64,000 bases of DNA from JBCCFC01 sp965213595 (GTDB taxonomy: Bacteria > Chloroflexota > Anaerolineae > Caldilineales > Caldilineaceae): positions 248,001 through 312,000 of the forward strand of contig CBDBZO010000001.1 of NCBI GenBank assembly GCA_965213595.1, written 5' to 3'. The notes under the pieces were generated by a model. That model had not been told where the DNA came from and did not search any database. It saw nothing but the letters and a program-made list of their open reading frames with translations. Positions 48,138-56,671 of the stretch are shown here, piece after piece. The position numbers and the translations under genes are program-made. Within the stretch, counting starts at the first letter, position 1, and every line of letters begins with the position of its first letter.

Positions 48138-49088
48138 ATGAAAACCAACCGCTTTTCCATCTTTGCCTGGAGTCTGCTCGGCTACAATATCCTTGTGATT
48201 CTCTGGGGCGCTTTTGTGCGCGCGACGGGCTCCGGCGCGGGCTGCGGCAGCCATTGGCCGCTCTGCAACGGCGAGGTAATCCCGCGCGGCGCGACCATGG
48301 AAACGCTGATCGAGTTTTCGCATCGGCTGACGAGCGGCCTCGCGCTGCTTGGCGTGGTTGCGCTGCTGGTGTGGGCGCTGCGGGCCTATCCGCGCGGCTC
48401 GCTCGTGCGGCGAGGCGCACAGTTTTCGATGTTTTTCATGCTCACCGAAGCGCTGATCGGCGCGGGGCTGGTGCTCCTGCAGTACGTGGCGACCAACGTC
48501 TCCGTGGCGCGCGCCTTTTGGATGGCGGGCCACCTCACCAACACCTTCTTCCTGCTCGCCGCGCTAACCGTCACTGCCTGGTGGGCATCGCGAGCAGATT
48601 TGCGGCGGCTGCAACTTCGTGGACACGGTTTGCCGGGTACGGCGCTGGCTGCATCGATTGTCGCCATGCTCTTTCTCGGCATCAGCGGAGCGATTACGGC
48701 GCTGGGCGACACGCTCGTGCTCACGGCGGGCATCTCGCCGGAGGATTCGCCGATTGTGGCGACGCTGGTCGAGCTGCGCATTTTCCACCCGCTGATTGCG
48801 TTCGCCGTGGGCGGCATCTTACTCGTCGCTGCCTGGGTCGTCACGCAGCGGCAGCCGGGCGCGTTGACGCGTCGGCTGGCGCTGGGGATGATTGGGCTGT
48901 ATACGGTGCAGTTGGCGTGCGGCGCACTCAACGTTTGGCTGCGCGCGCCGGTGTGGCTCCAGCTTGTGCATCTTTTATTGACCGACCTGATCTGGATCAA
49001 CCTTGTGGTGCTGACGGCGGTGTCGCTGGCGCAGCCGGTGGCCGAGCGGGCGGCGGCAAAGGGGCTGCCGCTGCCGTCGCGGGCCTGA
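48138..49088 (+). CDS. ctaA: Heme A synthase (COX15/CtaA)
   Basis: 316 aa, eight hydrophobic segments. The first loop reads WGAFVRATGSGAGCGSHWPL then CNG, with the paired Cys of bacterial CtaA, and His ligands in EFSHRLTSG, MAGHLTNTF, RIFHPLIAF and LVHLLLTDL. It converts heme O to heme A for cytochrome aa3 oxidase in the membrane, so the organism makes an oxygen-reducing terminal oxidase. Divergent from the VKOR-like gene. Confidence 0.94.
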   Translation: MKTNRFSIFAWSLLGYNILVILWGAFVRATGSGAGCGSHWPLCNGEVIPRGATMETLIEFSHRLTSGLALLGVVALLVWALRAYPRGSLVRRGAQFSMFFMLTEALIGAGLVLLQYVATNVSVARAFWMAGHLTNTFFLLAALTVTAWWASRADLRRLQLRGHGLPGTALAASIVAMLFLGISGAITALGDTLVLTAGISPEDSPIVATLVELRIFHPLIAFAVGGILLVAAWVVTQRQPGALTRRLALGMIGLYTVQLACGALNVWLRAPVWLQLVHLLLTDLIWINLVVLTAVSLAQPVAERAAAKGLPLPSRA

Positions 49089-49203
49089 GCGAAATACAAT
49101 TTACCTACGTCAAGCCTACGCTTGGGCAGACACGACAAAATCCCGTCTGAAATCGGTTCGTTCGCCTACGCCGGATTTGGCAACGGCACTGAACTGCGTA
49201 TAA

Positions 49204-49260
49204 TGCCTCCCAGACAAAAAGCCGCCACCACAGCGCAATCGGCGGCTCTACTGGGAGGCA
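49204..49260 (+). promoter_or_regulatory. Stem-loop that masks the ribosome site of the following small gene
   Basis: TGCCTCCCAG (49204-49213) pairs with CTGGGAGGCA (49251-49260), and inside it AGCCGCC (49220-49226) pairs with GGCGGCT (49241-49247). The only Shine-Dalgarno candidate, GGGAGG (49253-49258), lies in the closing stem four bases before the ATG at 49263. Folding would block initiation, so the element could be a translational switch. Confidence 0.55.
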
Positions 49261-49262
49261 CT

Positions 49263-49451
49263 ATGTTTCACTACACATCCAAGCACATGGTCAGCGACGT
49301 GCTCTTGATGATTGGCTTTATCGCTCTGCTGGGCTTTGGCGCATTTGAGCTTTCCGGCTGGGGCACGCAGCCGCTCGTCCCCGCCACCGCCGCCCTGCTC
49401 ATCGGCTGCACCGCCGTGCTGGATCGCGTGGGCGAGGGGGAGTTGAAGTAG
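49263..49451 (+). CDS. Small two-helix membrane protein
   Basis: 62 aa: MFHYTSKHMVSDVLLMIGFI, then ALLGFGAFELSGWG and a second hydrophobic segment PATAALLIGCTAVLDRVGEG. Two membrane helices with a short loop. I recognise no family. The start is supported by a GGGAGG site, although this is buried in a hairpin. It is followed by a strong terminator, so it forms a single-gene unit. Confidence 0.6.
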   Translation: MFHYTSKHMVSDVLLMIGFIALLGFGAFELSGWGTQPLVPATAALLIGCTAVLDRVGEGELK

Positions 49452-49470
49452 CCGCCGCGCGAAACTTTAT

Positions 49471-49526
49471 AGAGCGTAACAGAAAAGCCTCTTCGTTTTT
49501 ACGAAGAGGCTTTTCTGTTACGCTCT
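49471..49526. terminator. Long perfect palindromic terminator
   Basis: A 25-bp perfect stem with a TTTTTA loop (49471-49495 and 49502-49526). The GAAAAGCC/GGCTTTTC core provides T-runs on both strands, so it may stop transcription from either side. Confidence 0.8.
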
Positions 49527-49585
49527 GTTGGATAGCCGTGTATAGCTAATTCCGACCGCTCTCACATTTTTATCGAGAAATATAC

Positions 49586-50080
49586 ATGCGAATTCGCCCT
49601 ACGGCGCGCCTGCTCGTCCTGGATGAGCAGCAGCGCCTTCTTCTATTTTACATACGAGATCACGAACCGCTGCACGAGGCATTCCCGGCGATGACGGTGT
49701 ATTGGATTACGCCGGGCGGTGGCGTCGAACCGCACGAAACGTTTGAGCAGGCCGCACGACGGGAGCTGTGGGAGGAAACTGGAATTGAGGTTAAGGAAGT
49801 TGGCCCTTGTCTCTGGCATCACGAGCGAATGCTCAATGGCGATTTGGGAAAAGTACAGCTTCAGGAACGTTTCTTTTGCGTTACCGTATCCAAAGCCAGC
49901 GTAAACACGGCCAACATGCTTCCGTACGAACGAGAAACGCACCGCGCACATCGCTGGTGGAGTCACCAGGAGTTGGCTCAGTCCCAAGAGTTTTTTCTGC
50001 CCCAACTGCTGCCCCAACTGTTGCCCTCGTTGTTGAACAATGACGTTCCGACTCAGCCACTTTGCCTCGTAGCAGCGTAG
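49586..50080 (+). CDS. Nudix hydrolase
   Basis: 164 aa. The Nudix box G-G-V-E-P-H-E-T-F-E-Q-A-A-R-R-E-L-W-E-E then TGIEV fits GX5EX7REUXEEXGU exactly (about residues 49-72). It hydrolyses a nucleoside diphosphate linked to another group; the substrate is not predictable. The N-terminus RIRPTARLLVLDEQQRLLLF is the usual first strand. The C-terminus is Leu/Gln-rich (LPQLLPQLLPSLL), probably a helix. Convergent with the next gene. Confidence 0.9.
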   Translation: MRIRPTARLLVLDEQQRLLLFYIRDHEPLHEAFPAMTVYWITPGGGVEPHETFEQAARRELWEETGIEVKEVGPCLWHHERMLNGDLGKVQLQERFFCVTVSKASVNTANMLPYERETHRAHRWWSHQELAQSQEFFLPQLLPQLLPSLLNNDVPTQPLCLVAA

Positions 50081-50087
50081 CGCACCC

Positions 50088-50498
50088 TCACTCCGTCACC
50101 GGCGGCGCGACGGGCGGCTCCGCGGTCGAGGTCGGCGTCTCGACAACGGTCGTGGCGTTCCGTCGACGACGCACGTTGCGCGGCGACAGGTTGCGCGGCG
50201 ACAGATTGCGCGGGTTCAAGTCATTCGTCAGCGACTGCACCGAGCGGCGGAAGCCCGCCGCCGCGCGCCCCGTGCGCACCATGGGGTTGACGACGCTCTC
50301 GCTCACAAAGGTCGTCGTCCCGCGCACCGTGCCCAGCGTCTCCTGGACATCGGCCACAATCGGCTTGATCTCCGTCTGCACCATCTTGATCAGCCGCCAC
50401 ACCTGCCACACCAAAATCCCCAGCAGCGCCATGATAACGATGCTTTGGATCGCAATGATAATAATCGCAATATCGCGAATCGCGTCGATAACGGCCAT
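50088..50498 (-). CDS. Membrane-anchored coiled-coil-like protein of unknown function
   Basis: 136 aa from ATG 50498 (13 extra codons upstream are AT-rich and unlikely). One N-terminal hydrophobic helix (DIAIIIIAIQSIVIMALLGI) is followed by an amphipathic stretch KMVQTEIKPIVADVQETLGT resembling DUF948-type proteins, then a basic region with a small tandem repeat (NLSPRNLSPRN, encoded by a 15-bp DNA repeat) and a Pro/Thr/Val tail. It resembles small YtxH/DUF948-like envelope proteins. No function assigned. Confidence 0.65.
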   Translation of the reverse strand: MAVIDAIRDIAIIIIAIQSIVIMALLGILVWQVWRLIKMVQTEIKPIVADVQETLGTVRGTTTFVSESVVNPMVRTGRAAAGFRRSVQSLTNDLNPRNLSPRNLSPRNVRRRRNATTVVETPTSTAEPPVAPPVTE

Positions 50499-50864
50499 AA
50501 GATAAAACTCTTTTCCTTGATAAAATTTTTGACGCAAGGGTGCAAGGGCACAAAAGTGTAATCCGCCAATAAGGTTGTTTTACAGATTTTGCTCGCTCGA
50601 CAAAATAATTATTGCCCAGCCGCTGTTTCAACAAGACGATCCTCTTGCCTCTTCACGCCTTTGCGTTACATTCCTCAATCGTAACCATTCAGGTGTTGAC
50701 GAAATAAAGCTGTCAACGGATTCAAAAGAGCGGATTGAGCGGAGGTCAAGGCCATCTTCTCGCTTTTCGACCATCAAATCGGCTCTATTCAGCACGGAAT
50801 CAATGAATACAAGCAAATCCGTTCAATCCGCTCCCCAAATCCGCTGACAGCTGAATAGATATCG
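50499..50864. other. Intergenic region
   Basis: AT-richer DNA between two small membrane genes. It contains a split pair 'cctcttgcctcttcacgcctttgcgttac' / 'ttttgacgcaagggtgcaagggcac' typical of the dispersed stem repeats and a 'ggattgagcggaggtcaa' stretch. I see no gene. Confidence 0.4.
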
Positions 50865-51140
50865 TCAATCTACTATTTTTTGCTTGCGCTGCAGCAAATA
50901 GACCAGCGTCAGCGCCAGCCACGCGCCGACCGTGCCCTCGATCACACGCACCTGTCCAATCCGCCACACGTCCAGCCCCAGCAGCACGCTCGCGCTGTGG
51001 CCGAGCCCAAAGCCAACCATCGCCGCCAGCAAGCAGATGCCCAGGTCGCGCAGGTCGCGCCCGCCCCATAGATGGTACACGCTGGCATAGCCCACGCTCA
51101 GTAACAAGGCGAGCAAAAGGCCGGGATGGAGGACATTCAC
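50865..51140 (-). CDS. Small membrane protein coupled to mnmA
   Basis: 91 aa starting at a GTG (51140) that overlaps the mnmA stop as GTGA, so it is translated by coupling. Three hydrophobic segments: HPGLLLALLLSVGYASVYHL, LGICLLAAMVGFGLGHSASV and VIEGTVGAWLALTLVYLL, ending in basic RKQK. Similar three-helix proteins with 'GfglGh..s' occur after mnmA in other Chloroflexota; function unknown. Confidence 0.7.
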   Translation of the reverse strand: MNVLHPGLLLALLLSVGYASVYHLWGGRDLRDLGICLLAAMVGFGLGHSASVLLGLDVWRIGQVRVIEGTVGAWLALTLVYLLQRKQKIVD

Positions 51141-52234
51141 TTGGCAATGATCCCGCCGCCGAGACACAAGTCACCGTCGTAAAAGACAGCACCCTGGCCC
51201 GGCGTGATGTCGCGCAGCTTCTCGTCGAAGCGTACTTCGATGGCGTCGTTCTCCAACGGAAAAAGTGTGCAGTGGACGGCCTTGGCCCGGTAGCGAATTT
51301 TGCACTGGGCGTGCTTCCCGCTCACCACCGGCTCGTCCAGCGTCCAGTTGACGTTCTCCGCCAGCAGGTGGTCGCGCCCCAGTTCTGCCGCCGTGCCGAC
51401 GACGAGCGCATTGCGTGCCGAATCGAGCTCGAGCACGTAGAGCGGTTCGCTCACGCCGCCAATCCCCAATCCCTTGCGCTGGCCGATGGTGTAGCCCGGC
51501 AGACCAGCGTGTTCACCCAGCATCTCTCCCGACCGGCTGACAATGGGGCCGGGCTGCATGGCTTGCGCCGCCCAGTCCTGCAGAAAGCGTCGGTAGTCAT
51601 CGTCGGCCACAAAGCACAAGTCCATCGAGTCGTGCTTGGAGGCGATGGGCAGGCCGCGCGCCGCCGCCATCTCGCGCAGCGTTGGCTTGAGGTAATCGCC
51701 GACGGGGAAGAGCACGTCTTGCAGTTCGCTCTGCCCCATCACGCTCAGCACGTAGCTCTGGTCCTTGCGCGCGTCGACGGCCTTCAGCAGCTCGACCGTG
51801 CCGTCGTCGCGCCGCTGCACGCGCGCGTGGTGGCCCGTGGCGAGGTAATCCGCGCCGAGCTTGCGCGCGTAGTTGAGCAGGTAATCGAAGCGGATGTGCC
51901 GGTTGCAGGCCAGGCAGGGGTTGGGCGTCAAGCCCGCGCTGTAGCCCTCGATAAAGAAGTCGACCACCTTCTGCTTGAAGGGCTGCTCCACGTTGATCAG
52001 GTAGAAGGGCATGCCCAGCTCGTCCGCCACGCGGCGCGCATCGTGGACGCTCTCCAGCGAGCAGCACTTGTTGGTCGAGCCTTCGCCCGCGCCCGTCTCG
52101 GCCCACAGCCGCATCATAATGCCAATGCAGTGGTAGCCCTGCTCGACGAGCAGGGCCGCGGCCACGGAGCTATCCACGCCACCGCTCATGGCGACGACGA
52201 CGGTGGTTTCTTGGGGGGTCTTGAGGTGCTTCAT
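51137..52234 (-). CDS. mnmA: tRNA-specific 2-thiouridylase MnmA
   Basis: 365 aa. The PP-loop AMSGGVDSSVAAALL (residues 15-29), the catalytic Cys in TPNPCLACNRHIRF and the second one in DLCFVADDDYRRFL are all present. MnmA activates U34 of Glu/Gln/Lys tRNAs and inserts sulfur delivered from a cysteine desulfurase. The desulfurase gene is upstream in the same direction, separated by the DUF4258/DUF2283 pair. Start MKHLKTPQETTVVVAMSGG. Confidence 0.95.
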   Translation of the reverse strand: MKHLKTPQETTVVVAMSGGVDSSVAAALLVEQGYHCIGIMMRLWAETGAGEGSTNKCCSLESVHDARRVADELGMPFYLINVEQPFKQKVVDFFIEGYSAGLTPNPCLACNRHIRFDYLLNYARKLGADYLATGHHARVQRRDDGTVELLKAVDARKDQSYVLSVMGQSELQDVLFPVGDYLKPTLREMAAARGLPIASKHDSMDLCFVADDDYRRFLQDWAAQAMQPGPIVSRSGEMLGEHAGLPGYTIGQRKGLGIGGVSEPLYVLELDSARNALVVGTAAELGRDHLLAENVNWTLDEPVVSGKHAQCKIRYRAKAVHCTLFPLENDAIEVRFDEKLRDITPGQGAVFYDGDLCLGGGIIAK

Positions 52235-52236
52235 CT

Positions 52237-52479
52237 CTATCTCTGCGACGCTTCCAAAATTGTTAACCCAACAATTTCGTCATCACGATAATCGAGAATG
52301 ATACCATCCTCGCGCATCTCGCTGTGGTTGGAGCTTGGCTCGCTCTCAAAATGTACATACAACACATCTGCGCCTTTATCATAATTGAGCCACATCTTAT
52401 TCTGAGGCAGCTTGATGAAACTTGACGCAGCGTTGAACAAATGGTGAATGTTTGGTTCTTCTAAAAGTTGCGTGACCAT
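52237..52479 (-). CDS. DUF2283-family small protein
   Basis: 80 aa. The DUF2283 core is KMWLNYDKGADVLYVHFESE followed by REDGIILDYRDDEIVGLTIL, homologous to the shorter copies at 17 and 22 kb, with a 28-residue N-terminal extension. It overlaps the upstream DUF4258 gene by 19 bases and is two bases from the mnmA start. Such pairs resemble toxin-antitoxin modules; DUF2283 would be the antitoxin-like member. Intact. Confidence 0.85.
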   Translation of the reverse strand: MVTQLLEEPNIHHLFNAASSFIKLPQNKMWLNYDKGADVLYVHFESEPSSNHSEMREDGIILDYRDDEIVGLTILEASQR

Positions 52480-52763
52480 AAAATTTCGCTCCTGTTCGCT
52501 TTGCGAGCAATGTAAGCAGTAATCACAAAACCGTCGTGTTTACTAAGTTCCTTGTAAACAACGTGAAGATGTCGATTGCGGCCAATTGGTAGAATAGCGA
52601 TTTGAGAACCAGAATAGCCCCGCACAACGGATGTCGGCTGCTCAATTGCGCGCAGAACATCTTCGTAATAAGCGTGCATGTAAGGCTTGCTCTCAAGTAT
52701 ATGAAACCATCGTTCCTCCGTCAGTCGAATGGGAACACCATTAATTGAGTATGCCACGTCCAT
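52461..52763 (-). CDS. DUF4258-family protein, putative toxin-like partner
   Basis: 100 aa: GVPIRLTEERWFHILESKPY, then a paired Tyr/Glu helix DVLRAIEQPTSVVRGYSGS and strands IAILPIGRNRHLHVVYKEL and DGFVITAYIARKANRSEILW. The order helix, four strands and a conserved 'YkE...ViTaY' is that of DUF4258 proteins, which share the RelE/barnase-like small fold and are suspected RNases. It overlaps DUF2283. This is the only intact copy of the pair in the window; the 22-kb copy is decayed. No promoter is visible between it and the desulfurase gene. Confidence 0.8.
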   Translation of the reverse strand: MDVAYSINGVPIRLTEERWFHILESKPYMHAYYEDVLRAIEQPTSVVRGYSGSQIAILPIGRNRHLHVVYKELSKHDGFVITAYIARKANRSEILWSRNF

Positions 52764-52772
52764 AACTGACCC

Positions 52773-53962
52773 CTACACCATCACCGGCTCGACCCCGCGA
52801 ATCCGCTCCACGATCCGCGGCAGCGTCTCCAAAACATACTCGACCTGCGCCGGCGTGTTGCTGCGGCCCAGGCTCAGCCGCAGCCCGCCGACAGCGTCGC
52901 GCGCGGGGATGCCCATGGCTTCAAGCACGTGGCTGGGGCGCTGCGAGCCGCTGGTGCAGGCGCTGCCGCTGCTGGCGGCGACGTTCGCCATGTCCAGCGC
53001 AATCAGCACGCCCTCGGCCTCGACGCCGGGAATCACGAAGCTGGCGTGGTTGGCGAGCCGCTCGTCGCCGGGTGCGCCGGTGAGCTGCGCGCCCTCGATG
53101 GATTCGAGCACGCCGCCGATCAGCTTGTCGCGCAGCACGCGCAGCCGGTCTGATTCGGCCGCGCGTTCGACCTCCGCGAGCGTTAATGCCTTCGCCATGC
53201 CGATGATAAAGGGCACGTTTTCCGTGCCTGCGCGGTGACTATTTTCCTGGCTGCCGCCCGTCAGAAAGGGCAGGCAGGGCGTGCCGCTACGCAAATACAA
53301 AAGGCCAACACCTTTGGGCCCGTAAAATTTGTGCGCACTCACGCTCAGCGCGTCGACGTTCAGCGCATCCACATCAAGCGGCAGCTTGCCCGCCGCCTGC
53401 ACCGCGTCGCAGTGAAAGGGCACGCCGCGCGCGCGGCAGAGCGCACCGATTTCCGCCACGGGCTGAATCGTGCCGACTTCGTTGTTGGCGTACATCACGC
53501 TCACAACGGCTATATGGTCACCATCTCCCAGCGCACTCGCCACATCATTCACATCGACGCGCCCTGCCGCGTCAACCGGCAGCAGCGTCAGCTCGAAGCC
53601 GTAGTGATCGCGCAGATCGCAGGCGGTGTAGAGCACGGCGTGGTGCTCCGTCGGCGCGGTGAGGAGGCGGTTGGCGCCCGTCTGCTCGCGGCGGGCCAGC
53701 GCGATACCGCGCAGGGCGGCGTTGTCGCTCTCGCTGCCGCCGCCGTGAAGATGATTTCGCGCGGCTTTGCCTCCAGCACGCTCGCTACCTCCCGCCGCGC
53801 GTTGGAAAGCGCCACCCCCGCCCGCCGCCCCACGCCGTGGATGCTGGACGGGTTGCCGTAAAAATCGGCAAAGTAGGGCTGCATCGCCACCAGCACTTCC
53901 TCGCGCACGGGCGTGGTGGCGGAGTGATCGAGGTAGATGGGGTTGGTGGGTCGCTTGGTCAT
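52773..53962 (-). pseudogene. Cysteine desulfurase (NifS/IscS type) with a one-base frameshift
   Basis: From ATG 53962 the sequence reads PIYLDHSATTPVREEVLVAM (PLP enzyme family V start) to REIIFTA near codon 75. The frame then shifts: after a missing base around 53735-53746, in a CGGCGGCGG run, the second frame continues GGSESDNAALRG ... to 52773. The PLP Lys lies in SVSAHKFYGPKGVGLLYLR and the active Cys in SSGSACTSGSQRPSHVLEAM. Rejoined, the protein is 396 aa, the normal length. Everything else is intact, so this is either a very recent inactivation or a sequencing error in the GC repeat. It would feed sulfur to MnmA. Confidence 0.85.
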
Positions 53963-54243
53963 AAAATTTGATGCAGAGCGTGCAAAGAACGCGGAGAAAA
54001 TTAAGAGATCGGTACAGTAGCTCGGTACAGTAGCTCGGTTAACGCGGAGGCGCAAAGACGCAAAAAGCAACTTCGCTCATGGAGCCTTCTCCTTGCGCCT
54101 TTGCGCCTCCGCGTTAAAATTATTTTGTCTTCCTTAAAACCTCTGCGTTCTCCGCACCCTCTACGTTGAGTCGTTTCTGATTCCCTAATTCTATCACCGC
54201 CCCGGCACAGGGTCAACAAAAATGCCGCTATCCCGCCGCTGAT
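53963..54243. repeat. Repeat-rich spacer upstream of cysteine desulfurase: tandem and inverted repeats
   Basis: CGGTACAGTAGCT is repeated in tandem at 54010-54022 and 54023-54035. TTAACGCGGAGGCGCAAAGA (54039-54058, continuing to 54063) has an inverted match at 54093-54117, giving a 25-bp-arm hairpin. The arm sequence (cctccgcgttaa) recurs inside GlcDE at 40200-40216. No gene. Confidence 0.75.
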
Positions 54244-54273
54244 TTGACCAAAAATTGACGCGCCCACTACAAT
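54244..54273 (+). promoter_or_regulatory. Putative promoter of the pyrophosphatase gene
   Basis: TTGACC (54244-54249) and TACAAT (54268-54273) with an 18-base spacer, about 140 bases before the start codon. Plausible sigma-70 promoter giving a long leader. Confidence 0.45.
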
Positions 54274-54415
54274 AAGGAGTCTTTTTACACTCCGCTGCGT
54301 GATTTTCTAAGCTCTCAGCGATAAAGTAAATGTATTTAACTAGAAATTTTCAACCCACTTCGACGGGCTCCCCCTGCCCGTGGAACCATCCGCTCAACTT
54401 TAGGAGGATAACGCT

Positions 54416-56500
54416 TTGTTTGAAGTTGCAGATTCTACACTGTTTGCCCTATTTTGCGGCATCGCCGCCGTCGCATTCATGGTCTGGAAGGCGCGCGATG
54501 TATTGCAGGAGGACGACGGCAACGACGTGATGCGCGAGATCGCGGCGGCCATTCAAGAAGGCGCGGCCGCCTTTCTCAATCGTGAATACACCTTTCTGGC
54601 CGTCTTCGTGGTCGTGATTGCGCTGCTGATCACCTTTGCCATTGGCTGGCAGACGGCCGTTTGTTTTATCATTGGCGCGGTTGCCTCCGGTGCGGCGGGT
54701 TATTTGGGCATGTACATTGCCGTGCGCTCGAACGTGCGCACGGCGGCAGCGGCCCAGCGCAGCCTCAACGACGGTCTGCGCGTCGCCTTTAACAGCGGCT
54801 CGGTGATGGGCATGGCCGTGGTCGGCTTTAGCCTGCTGGGGTTGACGATCTTGATGCTGATCTTTGGCTCCGGCCCCAGCGCCGTGCAGTACGTGACGGG
54901 CTTTGGCTTTGGCGCTTCGTCAATTGCGCTCTTTGCGCGCGTGGGCGGCGGCATCTACACGAAGGCTGCGGACGTGGGTGCGGACTTGGTTGGTAAGGTG
55001 GAGCAAGGGATCCCCGAAGATGACCCGCGCAACCCCGCCGTGATCGCCGACAACGTGGGCGACAACGTGGGCGATGTCGCCGGCATGGGCGCCGATCTTT
55101 TTGAAAGCTACAGCGGCTCAATTATCGCCGCCGCCACCCTGGGCGCGACGCTCGTGCTGGGGCTGGGCTTCTCCTCGGCCTATGTCGGCCTGCCCTTCCT
55201 GGTGGCCGGCTCCGGCGTGATCGCCGCCGCGCTTTCGACCTTTCTCGTGCGGGCAGAGGAGGACGCCACACAGGAAGAGCTGCTTGGCACGCTGCGCCGC
55301 TCCGTCTACGTCGCCTCCGGCATTGTGCTGCTGCTGACGCTGCTCGTGGTGATTCTCACCAAGTTCGGCGCGGGCGAAGGGGTGAGCTTCAACTTCTTCT
55401 GGATCGTGCTGGCGGGCCTGGTTGCGGGCAACGGCATCGCCTGGTTTACCGAATACTACACCTCCTACACGGCCAAGCCGACGCAGGGCATTGCACGCGC
55501 TTCCGAAACCGGCTCCGCCACGCTGATCATTGAAGGGCTGGCCGTCGGCATGATCAGCACCGTCGCGCCCGTCCTGATCGTGGCCGTAACGATTCTGCTG
55601 AGCCTGTGGCTCGGCGGCAGCGCGGGCGAGGTCTTCAACATCAGCCCCGGCCTTTACGGCGTGGCGCTGGCAGGCGTCGGCATGTTGAGCACCCTCGGCG
55701 TGACGCTGGCCACGGACGCCTACGGCCCCGTGGCGGACAACGCGGGCGGCATTGCTGAAATGAGCCACCTGCCCGAATACGTGCGCGACCGCACGGACGC
55801 GCTCGACAGCCTGGGCAACACCACGGCGGCCACAGGCAAGGGCTTTGCCATTGGCTCCGCCGTGCTCACGGCACTGGCGCTAATGGCGGCCTACGTCGAG
55901 GCCGTGCGCATTGGCAATCCCGATTTCTCGCTCGACCTGCTCAACCCAACCATGCTGCCCGGCCTACTGATCGGCGCCATGCTGCCCTATCTCTTCGCCT
56001 CGCTCACAATGACGGCGGTGGGGAAAGCGGCCTACGGCATCGTGCTCGAAGTGCGCCGCCAATTTGCCGAGATTCCCGGCATCATGGAGGGGACGGCCAA
56101 GCCAGATTACAAGCAGGCCGTCTCGATTTCGACGCAAAGCGCCCTGCGCGAGATGATTTTGCCCGGTCTGCTGGCCGTGGCCGCGCCGCTGCTGGTGGGC
56201 TTTGTGCTCGGCGCCGAAGCGTTGGCCGGCATGTTGATCGGCGCCATCTCCTCCGGCTTCCTGTTGGCGGTGATGATGGCGAACTCCGGCGGCGCTTGGG
56301 ACAACGCCAAAAAGTGGATCGAGACGGGCGAGATGGGCGGCAAAGGCTCGGATTCGCATAAAGCTGCCGTTGTCGGCGACACGGTGGGCGACCCGTTTAA
56401 GGACACCAGCGGCCCCGCGCTCAACATTCTGATCAAGCTGATGAGCATTGTGAGCCTTGTGTTCGCTGGCGTCTTTGGCAACGGCTGGCTGGGATTCTAG
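54416..56500 (+). CDS. hppA: Membrane-bound H+-translocating pyrophosphatase, K+-dependent type
   Basis: 694 aa with 16 predicted hydrophobic segments. It starts at a TTG after TAGGAGGATAACG. The substrate motif is DNVGDNVGDVAGMGADLFES (212-231), and the C-terminal DTVGDPFKDTSGPALNIL motif is also present. It hydrolyses PPi and pumps protons or sodium. The determinant segment reads GNTTAATGKGFAIGSA, with Ala and Thr/Gly where K+-independent enzymes have Lys, which indicates the K+-stimulated type. Whether it moves H+ or Na+ cannot be decided from these motifs alone. A strong terminator follows. Confidence 0.94.
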   Translation: MFEVADSTLFALFCGIAAVAFMVWKARDVLQEDDGNDVMREIAAAIQEGAAAFLNREYTFLAVFVVVIALLITFAIGWQTAVCFIIGAVASGAAGYLGMYIAVRSNVRTAAAAQRSLNDGLRVAFNSGSVMGMAVVGFSLLGLTILMLIFGSGPSAVQYVTGFGFGASSIALFARVGGGIYTKAADVGADLVGKVEQGIPEDDPRNPAVIADNVGDNVGDVAGMGADLFESYSGSIIAAATLGATLVLGLGFSSAYVGLPFLVAGSGVIAAALSTFLVRAEEDATQEELLGTLRRSVYVASGIVLLLTLLVVILTKFGAGEGVSFNFFWIVLAGLVAGNGIAWFTEYYTSYTAKPTQGIARASETGSATLIIEGLAVGMISTVAPVLIVAVTILLSLWLGGSAGEVFNISPGLYGVALAGVGMLSTLGVTLATDAYGPVADNAGGIAEMSHLPEYVRDRTDALDSLGNTTAATGKGFAIGSAVLTALALMAAYVEAVRIGNPDFSLDLLNPTMLPGLLIGAMLPYLFASLTMTAVGKAAYGIVLEVRRQFAEIPGIMEGTAKPDYKQAVSISTQSALREMILPGLLAVAAPLLVGFVLGAEALAGMLIGAISSGFLLAVMMANSGGAWDNAKKWIETGEMGGKGSDSHKAAVVGDTVGDPFKDTSGPALNILIKLMSIVSLVFAGVFGNGWLGF

Positions 56501-56540
56501 GCGAAGCTAAGCCAGCGCTTTACCTCGTACCCACTGTAGA

Positions 56541-56598
56541 CCCACCATAAGCAAAGAGCCCGACTTTTCGAGAAGTCGGGCTCTTTGCTTATGGTGGG
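56541..56598. terminator. Strong palindromic terminator after hppA
   Basis: A perfect stem of 26 bp (CCCACCATAAGCAAAGAGCC continuing to CGACTT) with a TTCGAG loop. Located 40 bases after the hppA stop; it may serve both strands, but the T-run is weak. Confidence 0.75.
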
Positions 56599-56671
56599 TT
56601 TGATAGCGTGACGGGTACGCTCGCCCCACCTACTAAACAGCGCAATTCTTTGCATCTACGCTCAAGAGCGT

